The position numbers were made by a program, and so were the translations under genes. From positions 36,288 through 100,287 of the forward strand of contig JBHYDC010000016.1 of assembly GCA_051861205.1 (NCBI GenBank): a DNA stretch of 64,000 nt, read 5' to 3'. Shown one piece after another: positions 57,153 through 64,000 of the stretch (its first letter is position 1; the number at the start of each line of letters is the position of its first letter). Source of the DNA: JBHYDC01 sp051861205 (GTDB taxonomy: Bacteria; Pseudomonadota; Alphaproteobacteria; Rhizobiales; Pleomorphomonadaceae). The notes beneath the pieces are model-generated. The model had not been told where the DNA came from, did no database searches, and was given only the letters and a program-made list of their open reading frames with translations.

Positions 57153-58595
57153 TCACTCGGCGGCTATCGCGCGGCCGAAACGGTCCGGCCGTTCGGTCAC
57201 CAGCACCACGTCGTCGTCGCCGAAGTAGGTGCCGCACTCCACGGCAACAACATGGGCGGCGAGGCGTCCGGGGTTTCGCAGCCCGTGAACCGCGCATTCC
57301 GGCACATGGACGGACTGGCCGACGCGCAGGAAGCGGGTGGCGGTTTCCAGCGTCACCTCCACCGTGCCGGCCACCACGGTCCAATGCAGGCTGCGGTGGT
57401 GGTGGTAGCAAAGCGGCAGGCACTGGCCGGGGTTGATGACGACGTGCTTGACGGTAAAGCTGGCGTTGGCGGCCACGCGGCTGCTGGTGCCCCACGCGGC
57501 GGCCTCGGTTGCCGAGCGCCGGTATTCCTGGCGGCCGATGCTGGCGAGATGCTTCACCACATCCTTGACGCCCTGGGCGCCCGCAAGCGTCGTCACCAGC
57601 GTGACATCGTCGGTTTCGATTACCGCGACATTCTCGACCCCGTTGATCGCGACGAGCCGGTTTCCGACGGCGTGGACGAGGCAGCCGGACGCGCTGTTGG
57701 CAACGACATCGCCGACCAGAGCGTTGCCGCTTGCGTCCTTCGGGCTTGCCTCCCAAAGCGCGGCCCATGAGCCGACATCGCTCCAAGCGGGCGTGCAGGG
57801 GGCGACAGCGATGCGGCCGCTTCGCTCCATCACGGCATTGTCGATGGAGACTTCGGGCGCAGCGGCGAAGGCTGCGTGATCGAGGAGGTGCCGCCCGTTG
57901 CCGCCGCTAGCGCGCCGCCAGGCAAGGCTCACGCTTTCCGCGACCTCCGGCGCATAGCGGGTCATCTCCTCTAGAAGCGTGCGGGCGGTGAAGAGGAAGA
58001 TGCCCGCGTTCCAATAGTGCCGGCCGCTCGCCACATAGGCTTCGGCGAGGGCGAGCGGCGGCTTTTCGACGAAGCTCTCGACGGCGAATACGCCCTCGGC
58101 CTCACCGATGGGGGCGGCAACCGCGATATACCCAAAGCCGGTTTCCGGGCTGCCGGGGCGAATGCCGAAGGTGACGATCCGTCCGGCCTTCGCGACGGGG
58201 ATCGCCGCTCTCACGGCGCGGTGGAAGTCGTCGGGCTCCAGCATCAGATGATCGGCTGGGGCTGCGAGGATCAGGCGGTTCGGATCTTCCGCGCCCATGA
58301 TAAGGGCTGCGGCGGCAAGTGCCGGCCCGGTGGAGCGGGCGGCCGGCTCCAGAATGAAGCCGCCGAGGCGCACGTGAACTTCGTCCGCGTGGCTCTGCGC
58401 AAGGTCGGCCATCGCCTCCGTCGTGAGCAGCCAAGGGCTGTCGTAGGCGGGGCCGGTGAAGCGCGCGAGCGTTTGCTGAAACATGCTCGCATCGCCGCCG
58501 AGGGCGTGAAACTGCTTCGGGCGGTCATGCCTCGACAAGGGCCAAAGCCGAGTTCCGGATCCGCCAATCATGATCGCAGGGGTGACGAGGGTCAT
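57153..58595 (-). CDS. algA: mannose-1-phosphate guanylyltransferase / mannose-6-phosphate isomerase
   Basis: Bifunctional enzyme that makes mannose-6-phosphate from fructose-6-phosphate and GDP-mannose from mannose-1-phosphate. The 480-residue protein has the nucleotidyltransferase signature MIGGSGTRLWPLSRHDRPKQF near residues 9-29, FVEKPPLALAEAYV, and a C-terminal cupin of the type II isomerase (PGQCLPLCYHHHRSLHWTVVAGT, near 391-413). The histidine cluster indicates that the isomerase half is present. GGAG precedes the ATG. In Pseudomonas algA is last in the operon, here it is fourth. Confidence 0.92.
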   Translation of the reverse strand: MTLVTPAIMIGGSGTRLWPLSRHDRPKQFHALGGDASMFQQTLARFTGPAYDSPWLLTTEAMADLAQSHADEVHVRLGGFILEPAARSTGPALAAAALIMGAEDPNRLILAAPADHLMLEPDDFHRAVRAAIPVAKAGRIVTFGIRPGSPETGFGYIAVAAPIGEAEGVFAVESFVEKPPLALAEAYVASGRHYWNAGIFLFTARTLLEEMTRYAPEVAESVSLAWRRASGGNGRHLLDHAAFAAAPEVSIDNAVMERSGRIAVAPCTPAWSDVGSWAALWEASPKDASGNALVGDVVANSASGCLVHAVGNRLVAINGVENVAVIETDDVTLVTTLAGAQGVKDVVKHLASIGRQEYRRSATEAAAWGTSSRVAANASFTVKHVVINPGQCLPLCYHHHRSLHWTVVAGTVEVTLETATRFLRVGQSVHVPECAVHGLRNPGRLAAHVVAVECGTYFGDDDVVLVTERPDRFGRAIAAE

Positions 58596-58623
58596 CTTAG
58601 TCTCCAGCGGGGGGAAGCGAGGA

Positions 58624-59766
58624 TCAGGAGCCCGTAGCGTCTCGAACGGAGGCCGTTGCGGTGGCGAGCGAACCGGTCAGACCGCGACCGATGAAAGCCA
58701 GCATGTCGCCCACGAATGACGTGCCGGAGGTGTCGAACCACACGTTCACAGGCTGGCCGATGATCGCGGGATCGAGAACGCGGCCAGGGTCTAGCTCGAC
58801 GATCGCGCGTTCGGAGGGGCTGCTGGTGCCGGTTCCCAGCGCGGCCGGCTGGAAGCGGATGTTCGTCACCCGCGTTTCGGTGCCGTCCAAATATTGGATA
58901 CGGGCAACGGCGCCCCCCGATATCCGGTCGAGGTCGGCATAGTCCACGGCGGCGGCGATGTAAGGCTTCGAGCCGGTATTGACGAGCGTCATCACCGTTT
59001 GGCCGGCGCGCACGAAGGCGCCATTCGAGACGGAAGCGCCGAGCACCCGGCAGTCGCACGGACTGTTGACCGGTACGGACTGTCCGCTCGCGTCGATGAT
59101 CGTGAAGGCCTGTTCGCCCGCCAGGATCTCGCGGCGATTGACGGCGTTGGCGATCTGGCCGGCGACCGGCGGGCTCAACACCATCGTATCGCCGGACACG
59201 GTCGCCATGGCCGGGCGTACGATGTAGAGGCGGTCGTAGACATTTGCGCCCACGAAAGCGGCGACGCCTGCGAGGATGCCGAGAATGATCGTGTAGGACG
59301 CCGTTCGGCTTGCCACCTGTGCGATCCGGCCGAGGGGGTGCGCCGGCGCGATTGCGGCTACGGATGAGGGGCGCGCCGGCGCCGTATTGTCGCGCCGGGC
59401 GACGCCGAGCACGTCGTCCCCGTCGATGATGTCGCCGGCGAGATAGCTGTCGATCACGAACTGAAGCAGCACGATCTGCTCGGGCGTGATGGCGTCGAAG
59501 CGGAAGCCGACCCGCCGCTTGATGCGGTCGACATAGCGGATCTCGCCATCGACCGAGACCTGGAGCGAGAACCCCAGGAACGGGAAGCTCAGCCGCAGCG
59601 GGTGAATGGTGCCTGCTCCGAGGTCAAGATCGATCCTGTCGATACCGACCCCGCCGACTGACCAGTCGGCCGCATCGTAGATCTTGCCGTTGAACTCCAC
59701 CTTAAGCGGCAGCTTGTAGCGCGTGTGCTGACGCTGCACTTCGGCTTCTTGAACAATGGCAGTCAT
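58624..59766 (-). CDS. alg44: alginate polymerase regulator Alg44 (PilZ-HlyD)
   Basis: Inner-membrane c-di-GMP receptor that activates the Alg8 synthase. The 380 residues start with a PilZ domain that keeps RxxxR (R12-R16, RQHTR) and DxSxxG (D34 to G39, DWSVGG). One membrane helix follows (about 160-180, YTIILGILAGVAAFVGANVY), then a HlyD-like periplasmic domain (MATVSGDTMVLSPPVAGQIANAVNRREILAGEQAF). This indicates that the pathway is switched by c-di-GMP. It adjoins alg8, as in Pseudomonas. Confidence 0.9.
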   Translation of the reverse strand: MTAIVQEAEVQRQHTRYKLPLKVEFNGKIYDAADWSVGGVGIDRIDLDLGAGTIHPLRLSFPFLGFSLQVSVDGEIRYVDRIKRRVGFRFDAITPEQIVLLQFVIDSYLAGDIIDGDDVLGVARRDNTAPARPSSVAAIAPAHPLGRIAQVASRTASYTIILGILAGVAAFVGANVYDRLYIVRPAMATVSGDTMVLSPPVAGQIANAVNRREILAGEQAFTIIDASGQSVPVNSPCDCRVLGASVSNGAFVRAGQTVMTLVNTGSKPYIAAAVDYADLDRISGGAVARIQYLDGTETRVTNIRFQPAALGTGTSSPSERAIVELDPGRVLDPAIIGQPVNVWFDTSGTSFVGDMLAFIGRGLTGSLATATASVRDATGS

Positions 59767-59788
59767 GTCGAGTGTACCTTTCGGGAGG

Positions 59789-61330
59789 TCAGCGCAATTG
59801 AAGGACGCCGGCAGTCATGGAGACTGCGGTCAAGAACATTGCGACGGCAAAAACGTTCATTAGAACCGAGGAGTAGGCATTATACCGGGCGCGAAAACTG
59901 GAAACCGTCCGGCGGGCCACAGTGTTTTGGCGTGTCCATTTTTGACGATCGAGGCGGAAGAAGATGTAGACCTTCATGATCGATCCGAAGACCTGATTGA
60001 AGAAGATCAAGAACGGATACGAGATCGAGATGCGCGGGCGAACCGACAGTAAGAACAGGGTCATGACGTAGCGGGAGGTGAGGACCCAGATCAGGTAGAA
60101 CACGACTGTGAACGGGTTCAGGAACAGGGTGCCGATCACCGCGAAGGCGACGCCGGTGAGGCATGTCCACATCGACACCCGCTGATCGAGGATCGCCCAC
60201 CAGGTGAAGAGACCGATGCGGCCGGGGCCGAGCGCGATGGCGCGGCCGTTGGTGCGCAGCATGTTGCCGAACCAGCGCACCATCAGCATGGCCGCGCTTG
60301 TGACGAAGCTATCGGCCGGCGGCTGTTCGATGGTTTCCACCACGACATCCGGCACATAAAGCATGCGGTAGCCCTGCTTGAGCAGGAAGAACCAGCTCGA
60401 TTTGTCGTCCCCCGTCAGGAACTTCACACGGCCGAGCCGCCAGTGGTCGATGTAGTCCGTCTCCACGTGGTTGATGAAGGCGGGGTCGCAGGCGATACGG
60501 GCACGGAACATCGACATGCGGCCGGTCAGAGTCAGCACACGGCCGGAAAGGCCCATGGAACACATCAGGATCTGCCGCTGAGCAAAGCGCAGCGAGTACC
60601 ATTCGCGAAAAATCTCCCGGCCTTCGACCTGGCACACCTCGTCCGTCGTGAGGGCGCCGACGTCGGGGCCGAGCAGGAAGAAGGGCGCGCAGCGGCCGAT
60701 GAGATCGGGCGGGACGATGCTGTCGCCGTCGATCACGGATACCGTGTCGTTCGGGCCGGGATCGCGGTCGGCGATTGCCCTGAAGCCGTGGGCGAGGGCA
60801 TCCCGCTTGCCGCTGCCGGCGATGCGGACGATGACGAGGTTCACGGCAGGATCGTTGCCGACCACGATCTGGAACAGACGCCGGATCAGGCGCTGGTCGC
60901 CCATTTCGACGATCGACGCGACGATGGTTGCGCCGTTCGGCGCGCGCTTGGCCGCCTCGAACGCGGCCCGGTAGACGCGCGTGGTCGTCGCGGCGTCGAT
61001 GCGGAAGCTGGTCAGAAGCAGATAGGCATGTCCGATCTCACCATGGGCGGTCATCGCCGCGTCGGCGCGGCGGCGCATGCGGGGAAAAGCGATCCGGCGG
61101 AACCAGATCGAGCGAAGGAAGTGGGTGAGACCCCACCCGTAACGCCAAAGGCCGATCAGCCCGACCGCGATCAGCACGCCCTTTTGCTCGGCGTGGAATG
61201 CGGATTCGGGCAGAGCGAGGGCACAGGCGGCTACGCCCAAAACATAAGCCGCATGCGCCCAAGCGCTCTCGAGCGGTCGATGGCCGCCCGAGGTGACGGC
61301 CTTACCAGCAGATACCCTGGTATTGGCCAT
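59789..61330 (-). CDS. alg8: alginate synthase catalytic subunit Alg8 (GT2)
   Basis: Membrane glycosyltransferase that polymerises GDP-mannuronate. The 513-residue protein has N-terminal helices, a GT2 domain with DGDSIVPPDLIG, ETDYIDHWRLGRVKFLTGDDKSSWF and the QxxRW-like DQRVSMWT, and several C-terminal helices. P. aeruginosa Alg8 is 494 residues. The open frame begins at 61399, but ATG 61330 (GGAG about seven bases upstream) starts where the protein becomes Alg8-like. It overlaps the 3' end of algD by 29 bases. Confidence 0.9.
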   Translation of the reverse strand: MANTRVSAGKAVTSGGHRPLESAWAHAAYVLGVAACALALPESAFHAEQKGVLIAVGLIGLWRYGWGLTHFLRSIWFRRIAFPRMRRRADAAMTAHGEIGHAYLLLTSFRIDAATTTRVYRAAFEAAKRAPNGATIVASIVEMGDQRLIRRLFQIVVGNDPAVNLVIVRIAGSGKRDALAHGFRAIADRDPGPNDTVSVIDGDSIVPPDLIGRCAPFFLLGPDVGALTTDEVCQVEGREIFREWYSLRFAQRQILMCSMGLSGRVLTLTGRMSMFRARIACDPAFINHVETDYIDHWRLGRVKFLTGDDKSSWFFLLKQGYRMLYVPDVVVETIEQPPADSFVTSAAMLMVRWFGNMLRTNGRAIALGPGRIGLFTWWAILDQRVSMWTCLTGVAFAVIGTLFLNPFTVVFYLIWVLTSRYVMTLFLLSVRPRISISYPFLIFFNQVFGSIMKVYIFFRLDRQKWTRQNTVARRTVSSFRARYNAYSSVLMNVFAVAMFLTAVSMTAGVLQLR

Positions 61331-62609
61331 TGAGACGCTCCATGCCGTCGATCCTGACGAGGTCGACGACGTGAAGGTCGTCGGATGCGCTTTCCACAAT
61401 GCGCGCGGTGGCCCGGTCCTTGTTACCGATCACGATGATCTGCGAGCGGCTGACCATTTCGTCGATGTCGTCGGTGACGAAGGCCGAGAGGTGGCCGATC
61501 GACGAATGCACATGACCGTCGCCGTGTATGCGCTTCACGTTCGGGTCGTAGATCGAGAGGTCGTAGCCCTTGCCGTGAAGCTGTTCGGCGAGCGCGACGA
61601 GGGGGCTTTCGCGCAGATCGTCGGTGCCGGCCTTGAACGTCAGGCCGATCATGCCGACGCGCTTGGCGCCGCTTTCGGACACCATCTGGAAGGCGCGGTC
61701 GAGCTGGATGTCGTTCGCCTTCATCGTGGCATCGAGAACGGGGGTGGGAATGTCGTTCTCGCGGGCTCTATGGCGCAGCGCCCGCAGATCCTTCGGCAGG
61801 CAAGAGCCGCCAAAGGCAAAGCCGGGCTTCAGATAGGCGCTGGAGATGTTGAGCCGGGTGTCGGAGCACAGAATCTCCATCACCCTGGTGCCGTCTATGC
61901 CCGTCGATTTGCAGATGTTGCCGATCTCGTTGGCGAAGGAGATTTTCACGGCGTGCCAGCAGTTGTTCGTATATTTCACCGCTTCGGCGGTGCGAACGGA
62001 CACCACGATCGGCTCGACCGGGTGGCGGGCATTCAGTTCGCGCAGGCGGGCTATGGTGCGTATGTCCCCGTCATACTGACCGAAAACTACGGCGCCCGGA
62101 TCATAATAGTCCTTGATCGCGGTGCTCTCGCGTAGGAATTCCGGGTAATAGCCGACGCCGAAATGCAGGCCCGCTATCTTGCCCGAGGCGGCTTCCAGGG
62201 CTGGGATGACGACCGATTCCATCGTTCCCGGCAGTATGGTCGAACGCATTACGACGGAATGGAAATGGCTGGACTGTTTGAGGGCGAGGCCGATTTCCGA
62301 GCAGGCGGCCTCGACGTAGGAGGTGTCGAGCGAGCCGTTCGGGCGGCTTGGCGTTCCCACGCAGACAAGCGACAGATCGGTGGTGAGAACGGAGTCTTTG
62401 AAGTCGGTCGTTGCGCGGAGGCGACCGCAGCGCACGCTGGTTTCGATGATTTCGCCGAGACCGGGCTCGACGATCGGAGATTTGCCGGCGCCGAGCGCTT
62501 CGGCCTTTTCCCTATTGGGGTCCACGGCCACGACGTCATGACCATCGGCCGCCAGACAGGCCGCTGAAACGGCGCCTACATAGCCGATGCCAAAAACACT
62601 GATCTTCAT
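61302..62609 (-). CDS. algD: GDP-mannose 6-dehydrogenase
   Basis: Oxidises GDP-mannose to GDP-mannuronate, the committed step of alginate synthesis. The 435 residues (436 in P. aeruginosa AlgD) show the NAD-binding MKISVFGIGYVGAVSAACLAADGHDV, EAVKYTNNCWHAVKISFANEIG, catalytic C270 in GFAFGGSCLPKDLRAL and IGLTFKAGTDDLRESP. An in-frame upstream extension to 62792 is not family-like. GAGG six bases before ATG 62609 supports the start. First gene of the cluster, behind a long upstream region. Confidence 0.93.
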   Translation of the reverse strand: MKISVFGIGYVGAVSAACLAADGHDVVAVDPNREKAEALGAGKSPIVEPGLGEIIETSVRCGRLRATTDFKDSVLTTDLSLVCVGTPSRPNGSLDTSYVEAACSEIGLALKQSSHFHSVVMRSTILPGTMESVVIPALEAASGKIAGLHFGVGYYPEFLRESTAIKDYYDPGAVVFGQYDGDIRTIARLRELNARHPVEPIVVSVRTAEAVKYTNNCWHAVKISFANEIGNICKSTGIDGTRVMEILCSDTRLNISSAYLKPGFAFGGSCLPKDLRALRHRARENDIPTPVLDATMKANDIQLDRAFQMVSESGAKRVGMIGLTFKAGTDDLRESPLVALAEQLHGKGYDLSIYDPNVKRIHGDGHVHSSIGHLSAFVTDDIDEMVSRSQIIVIGNKDRATARIVESASDDLHVVDLVRIDGMERLNGQYQGICW

Positions 62610-63924
62610 TTCTTGCCTCACATCGTGGGCGAAAAAAGTCTCGCCGGATAAAGAATGTCCGTTCCGCAAGCAGTTTCCCGTTTGCGATTGTTTTCGATGT
62701 GTCGAGCCCGAGTTTTCCCGTATTCTTACTTGCACTTCAGAGTGAGGTTGAGCCTTTGACGCTCGGCATCCCGCTCCGACTGAGGCCTGCACCAGGAACT
62801 CTAAAAACCTAGGTTAAAAAAAATATACTATCAAGCATGAGTGATGAGCAAAATTGATGCAGGATTTTAACAAATAAAGAATGTCATAAATTCCGCGTTT
62901 TCAGCGTATAAATTGCAAATAATCTCACGCATCCAATGATTAAACTACGTTCATCGTGCTTTGAAGCTCGAAACGGGGACGTAACTCTGCCTTGCCAATC
63001 CTGCCTCAGTTTGCTGCATCCACCTCTGTCGCAAACATGCCAAGTTCTATCCGTCGGTTCGCCCAAAACAGGGGGCGCAGGACCTTTGATCCATCCCAGT
63101 TGCAATACTGAATATCAACAGAACAGCCGAGGGCTTATATTCTTCCGGTTGTACTTTCCACTATGCCGAAAAAATGTGCAGGGCAAAACTGGTGCGTTGC
63201 ACCCGGTATCAACGGGGTGGTTTGGCGGTGTTGGCATCATTCTAATCGCGTAGCGAATCGCGGTACGGGCCAGCGAGTGCAGTCCGAAAAACCGGCCTTC
63301 ATGTTGATTCGCATGAGCCTTGAACCAGTGTTTACGCGGCTGCTGAGGTGAGGTGTGATTCGTAGCCGGAATTTAGAGCTCACTTTCATTGTGCGGTGCG
63401 ACAAGATGGAAATTCCGCGATTATTCCATGCTGACGGAAAAATGAGCGTCTAATCATCGCTCTAAAGTAGTAGAGTTAAGTGGGCGACCGGTGCCGGCGC
63501 CGGAGATGTCTACCCCCCTTGCGCCTTATCCCTACCGCTCCACAGCCCCAGCGGGAGGCGCGGTTACGCTCCCGGAAATGCCCCGCGCACTGGGCTCGGC
63601 CCGCCTGAGTGGCGGCATGAAGAGAGATGAACCGATTTTATACGCTTATTTTCAGGTCAAAATTTATTCGATGAGTATTCCACATATGACTGAAATTACG
63701 ATAGTTTTTCTTTGTTCTGTGGTTTCGAGGAAAGCGTGCCATATTTTCGCTTTGAATCCGCCGAACAAAAGTCATCTGCGCCACTCAGCTTCAGACGTGT
63801 CGAGCTTCTTACCTTGTACTTAGAACATCTTCCTCAAAGGAGATTTGCTGCGGTTCGTCGGAAAAGCACTTTGCCGGAGTGTTCCTGATCACAAGGCCCG
63901 TTTTCCGAAAGGAACCGTATCGTC
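62610..63924. other. 1.3 kb region without convincing genes upstream of algD
   Basis: This region separates algD (minus) from the edge gene (plus). Short frames exist on both strands but none has recognisable protein sequence or good ribosome-binding sites. It is visibly more A+T-rich than the cluster, with tracts such as 62817-62831. A possible hairpin lies near 63549-63571 (CGGGAG...CTCCCG). The algD promoter of Pseudomonas also has a long regulatory region, so a control region is plausible. I see no consensus sigma-54 or AlgU-type promoter. Confidence 0.5.
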
Positions 63925-64000
63925 ATGTTTTTGAAACCCACCGCCGCCCTCGCGCCGAACACCTTCGCCTTCGAGTCCGCGCCGCTGGTCAAGCCGACCG
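63925..64000 (+). CDS. probable phosphomannomutase/phosphoglucomutase, N-terminal fragment
   Basis: An ATG at 63925 is preceded by AAAGGAA (63908-63914) and opens a frame that runs off the window after 25 residues: MFLKPTAALAPNTFAFES followed by APLVKPT. As I recall, alphaproteobacterial phosphomannomutases begin with a similar stretch before GFREYDARW. The enzyme would convert mannose-6-phosphate to mannose-1-phosphate, the AlgC step missing from the cluster. Only 25 residues are visible, so the call is tentative. Confidence 0.45.
   Translation, partial: MFLKPTAALAPNTFAFESAPLVKPT

Noticed and set aside
52956..62609. Long plus-strand open frames across the alginate cluster (for example 53469-55259 and 50509-52830)
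   Set aside because: They lie antisense to genes with clear families, have low-complexity GC-driven sequence rich in G, A, R and E, and no recognisable domains.
41174..62609. Genomic island integrated at tRNA-Pro
   Set aside because: The alginate cluster starts just after the tRNA 3' end, but no integrase gene or repeat of the tRNA 3' end was found in the window, and its GC content resembles the housekeeping genes.
62884..63105. 73-residue minus-strand frame upstream of algD
   Set aside because: Cysteine-containing but no recognised motif and no ribosome-binding site; likely a chance frame in an A+T-richer region.
63491..63823. 110-residue plus-strand frame in the gap upstream of the edge gene
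   Set aside because: No family features, no convincing ribosome-binding site, and composition shifts abruptly along its length.

Overview
The window looks like a GC-rich alphaproteobacterial chromosome, most probably of the order Hyphomicrobiales (Rhizobiales). The evidence is the combination clpP-clpX-lon-hupB, an LdtR-type MarR regulator beside its L,D-transpeptidase, glyA followed by nrdR-ribD-ribE-ribH-nusB-thiL, and bamE, ubiquinol-cytochrome c chaperone, DUF177-plsX-fabH-ihfA-merR. I cannot fix the genus from sequence alone.

Layout. 0-9.4 kb is mixed: a truncated antitoxin with its PIN toxin, glutaminase, enolase, a low-GC coiled-coil protein, a YheO-like regulator translationally coupled to an aminotransferase, recJ, and a low-GC DUF4422-GT8 glycosyltransferase. 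9.8-15.4 kb is the proteolysis and nucleoid block (clpP, clpX, lon, hupB). 15.4-19.3 kb has tRNA-Val, tRNA-Asp, a 50-residue membrane protein, an orphan LivH-like permease with a lipoprotein-type N-terminus, hemB and a DUF6163 protein. 19.4-24.5 kb has ldtR, a candidate small RNA with CUCC-rich hairpin loops, a DUF1295 membrane protein, the L,D-transpeptidase and glyA. Between glyA and nrdR sits a nucleotidyltransferase-like gene flanked by two related palindromes. 26.5-31.8 kb holds nrdR and riboflavin, nusB and thiamin genes, interrupted by an opposite-strand DUF29 gene. 31.9-41.3 kb holds an MFS transporter, a proton-pumping pyrophosphatase with a structured leader, and envelope, lipid and DNA-architecture housekeeping genes, ending in tRNA-Pro.

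The most striking region is 41.3-62.6 kb, about 21 kb on the minus strand. It is a nearly complete alginate (polymannuronate/guluronate) biosynthesis and secretion cluster in the order algD-alg8-alg44-algA-(second alg44-like)-algG-(Sel1)-algI-algJ-algX-algF-(Sel1)-algL. It encodes precursor supply (AlgA, AlgD), c-di-GMP-gated polymerisation (Alg8, Alg44), acetylation (AlgI, AlgJ, AlgX, AlgF), epimerisation (AlgG) and lyase (AlgL). It departs from the Pseudomonas plan in several ways: no algE porin gene is present; there are two very large Sel1-repeat proteins in place of one AlgK lipoprotein; AlgG carries about 500 extra N-terminal residues; and a second Alg44-like protein lacks visible PilZ c-di-GMP motifs. 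A 1.3 kb stretch without convincing genes separates algD from a divergent gene cut by the window edge, probably phosphomannomutase, which would supply mannose-1-phosphate to AlgA.

All functional calls rest on recognised motifs and family resemblance read by eye. No database search was run.
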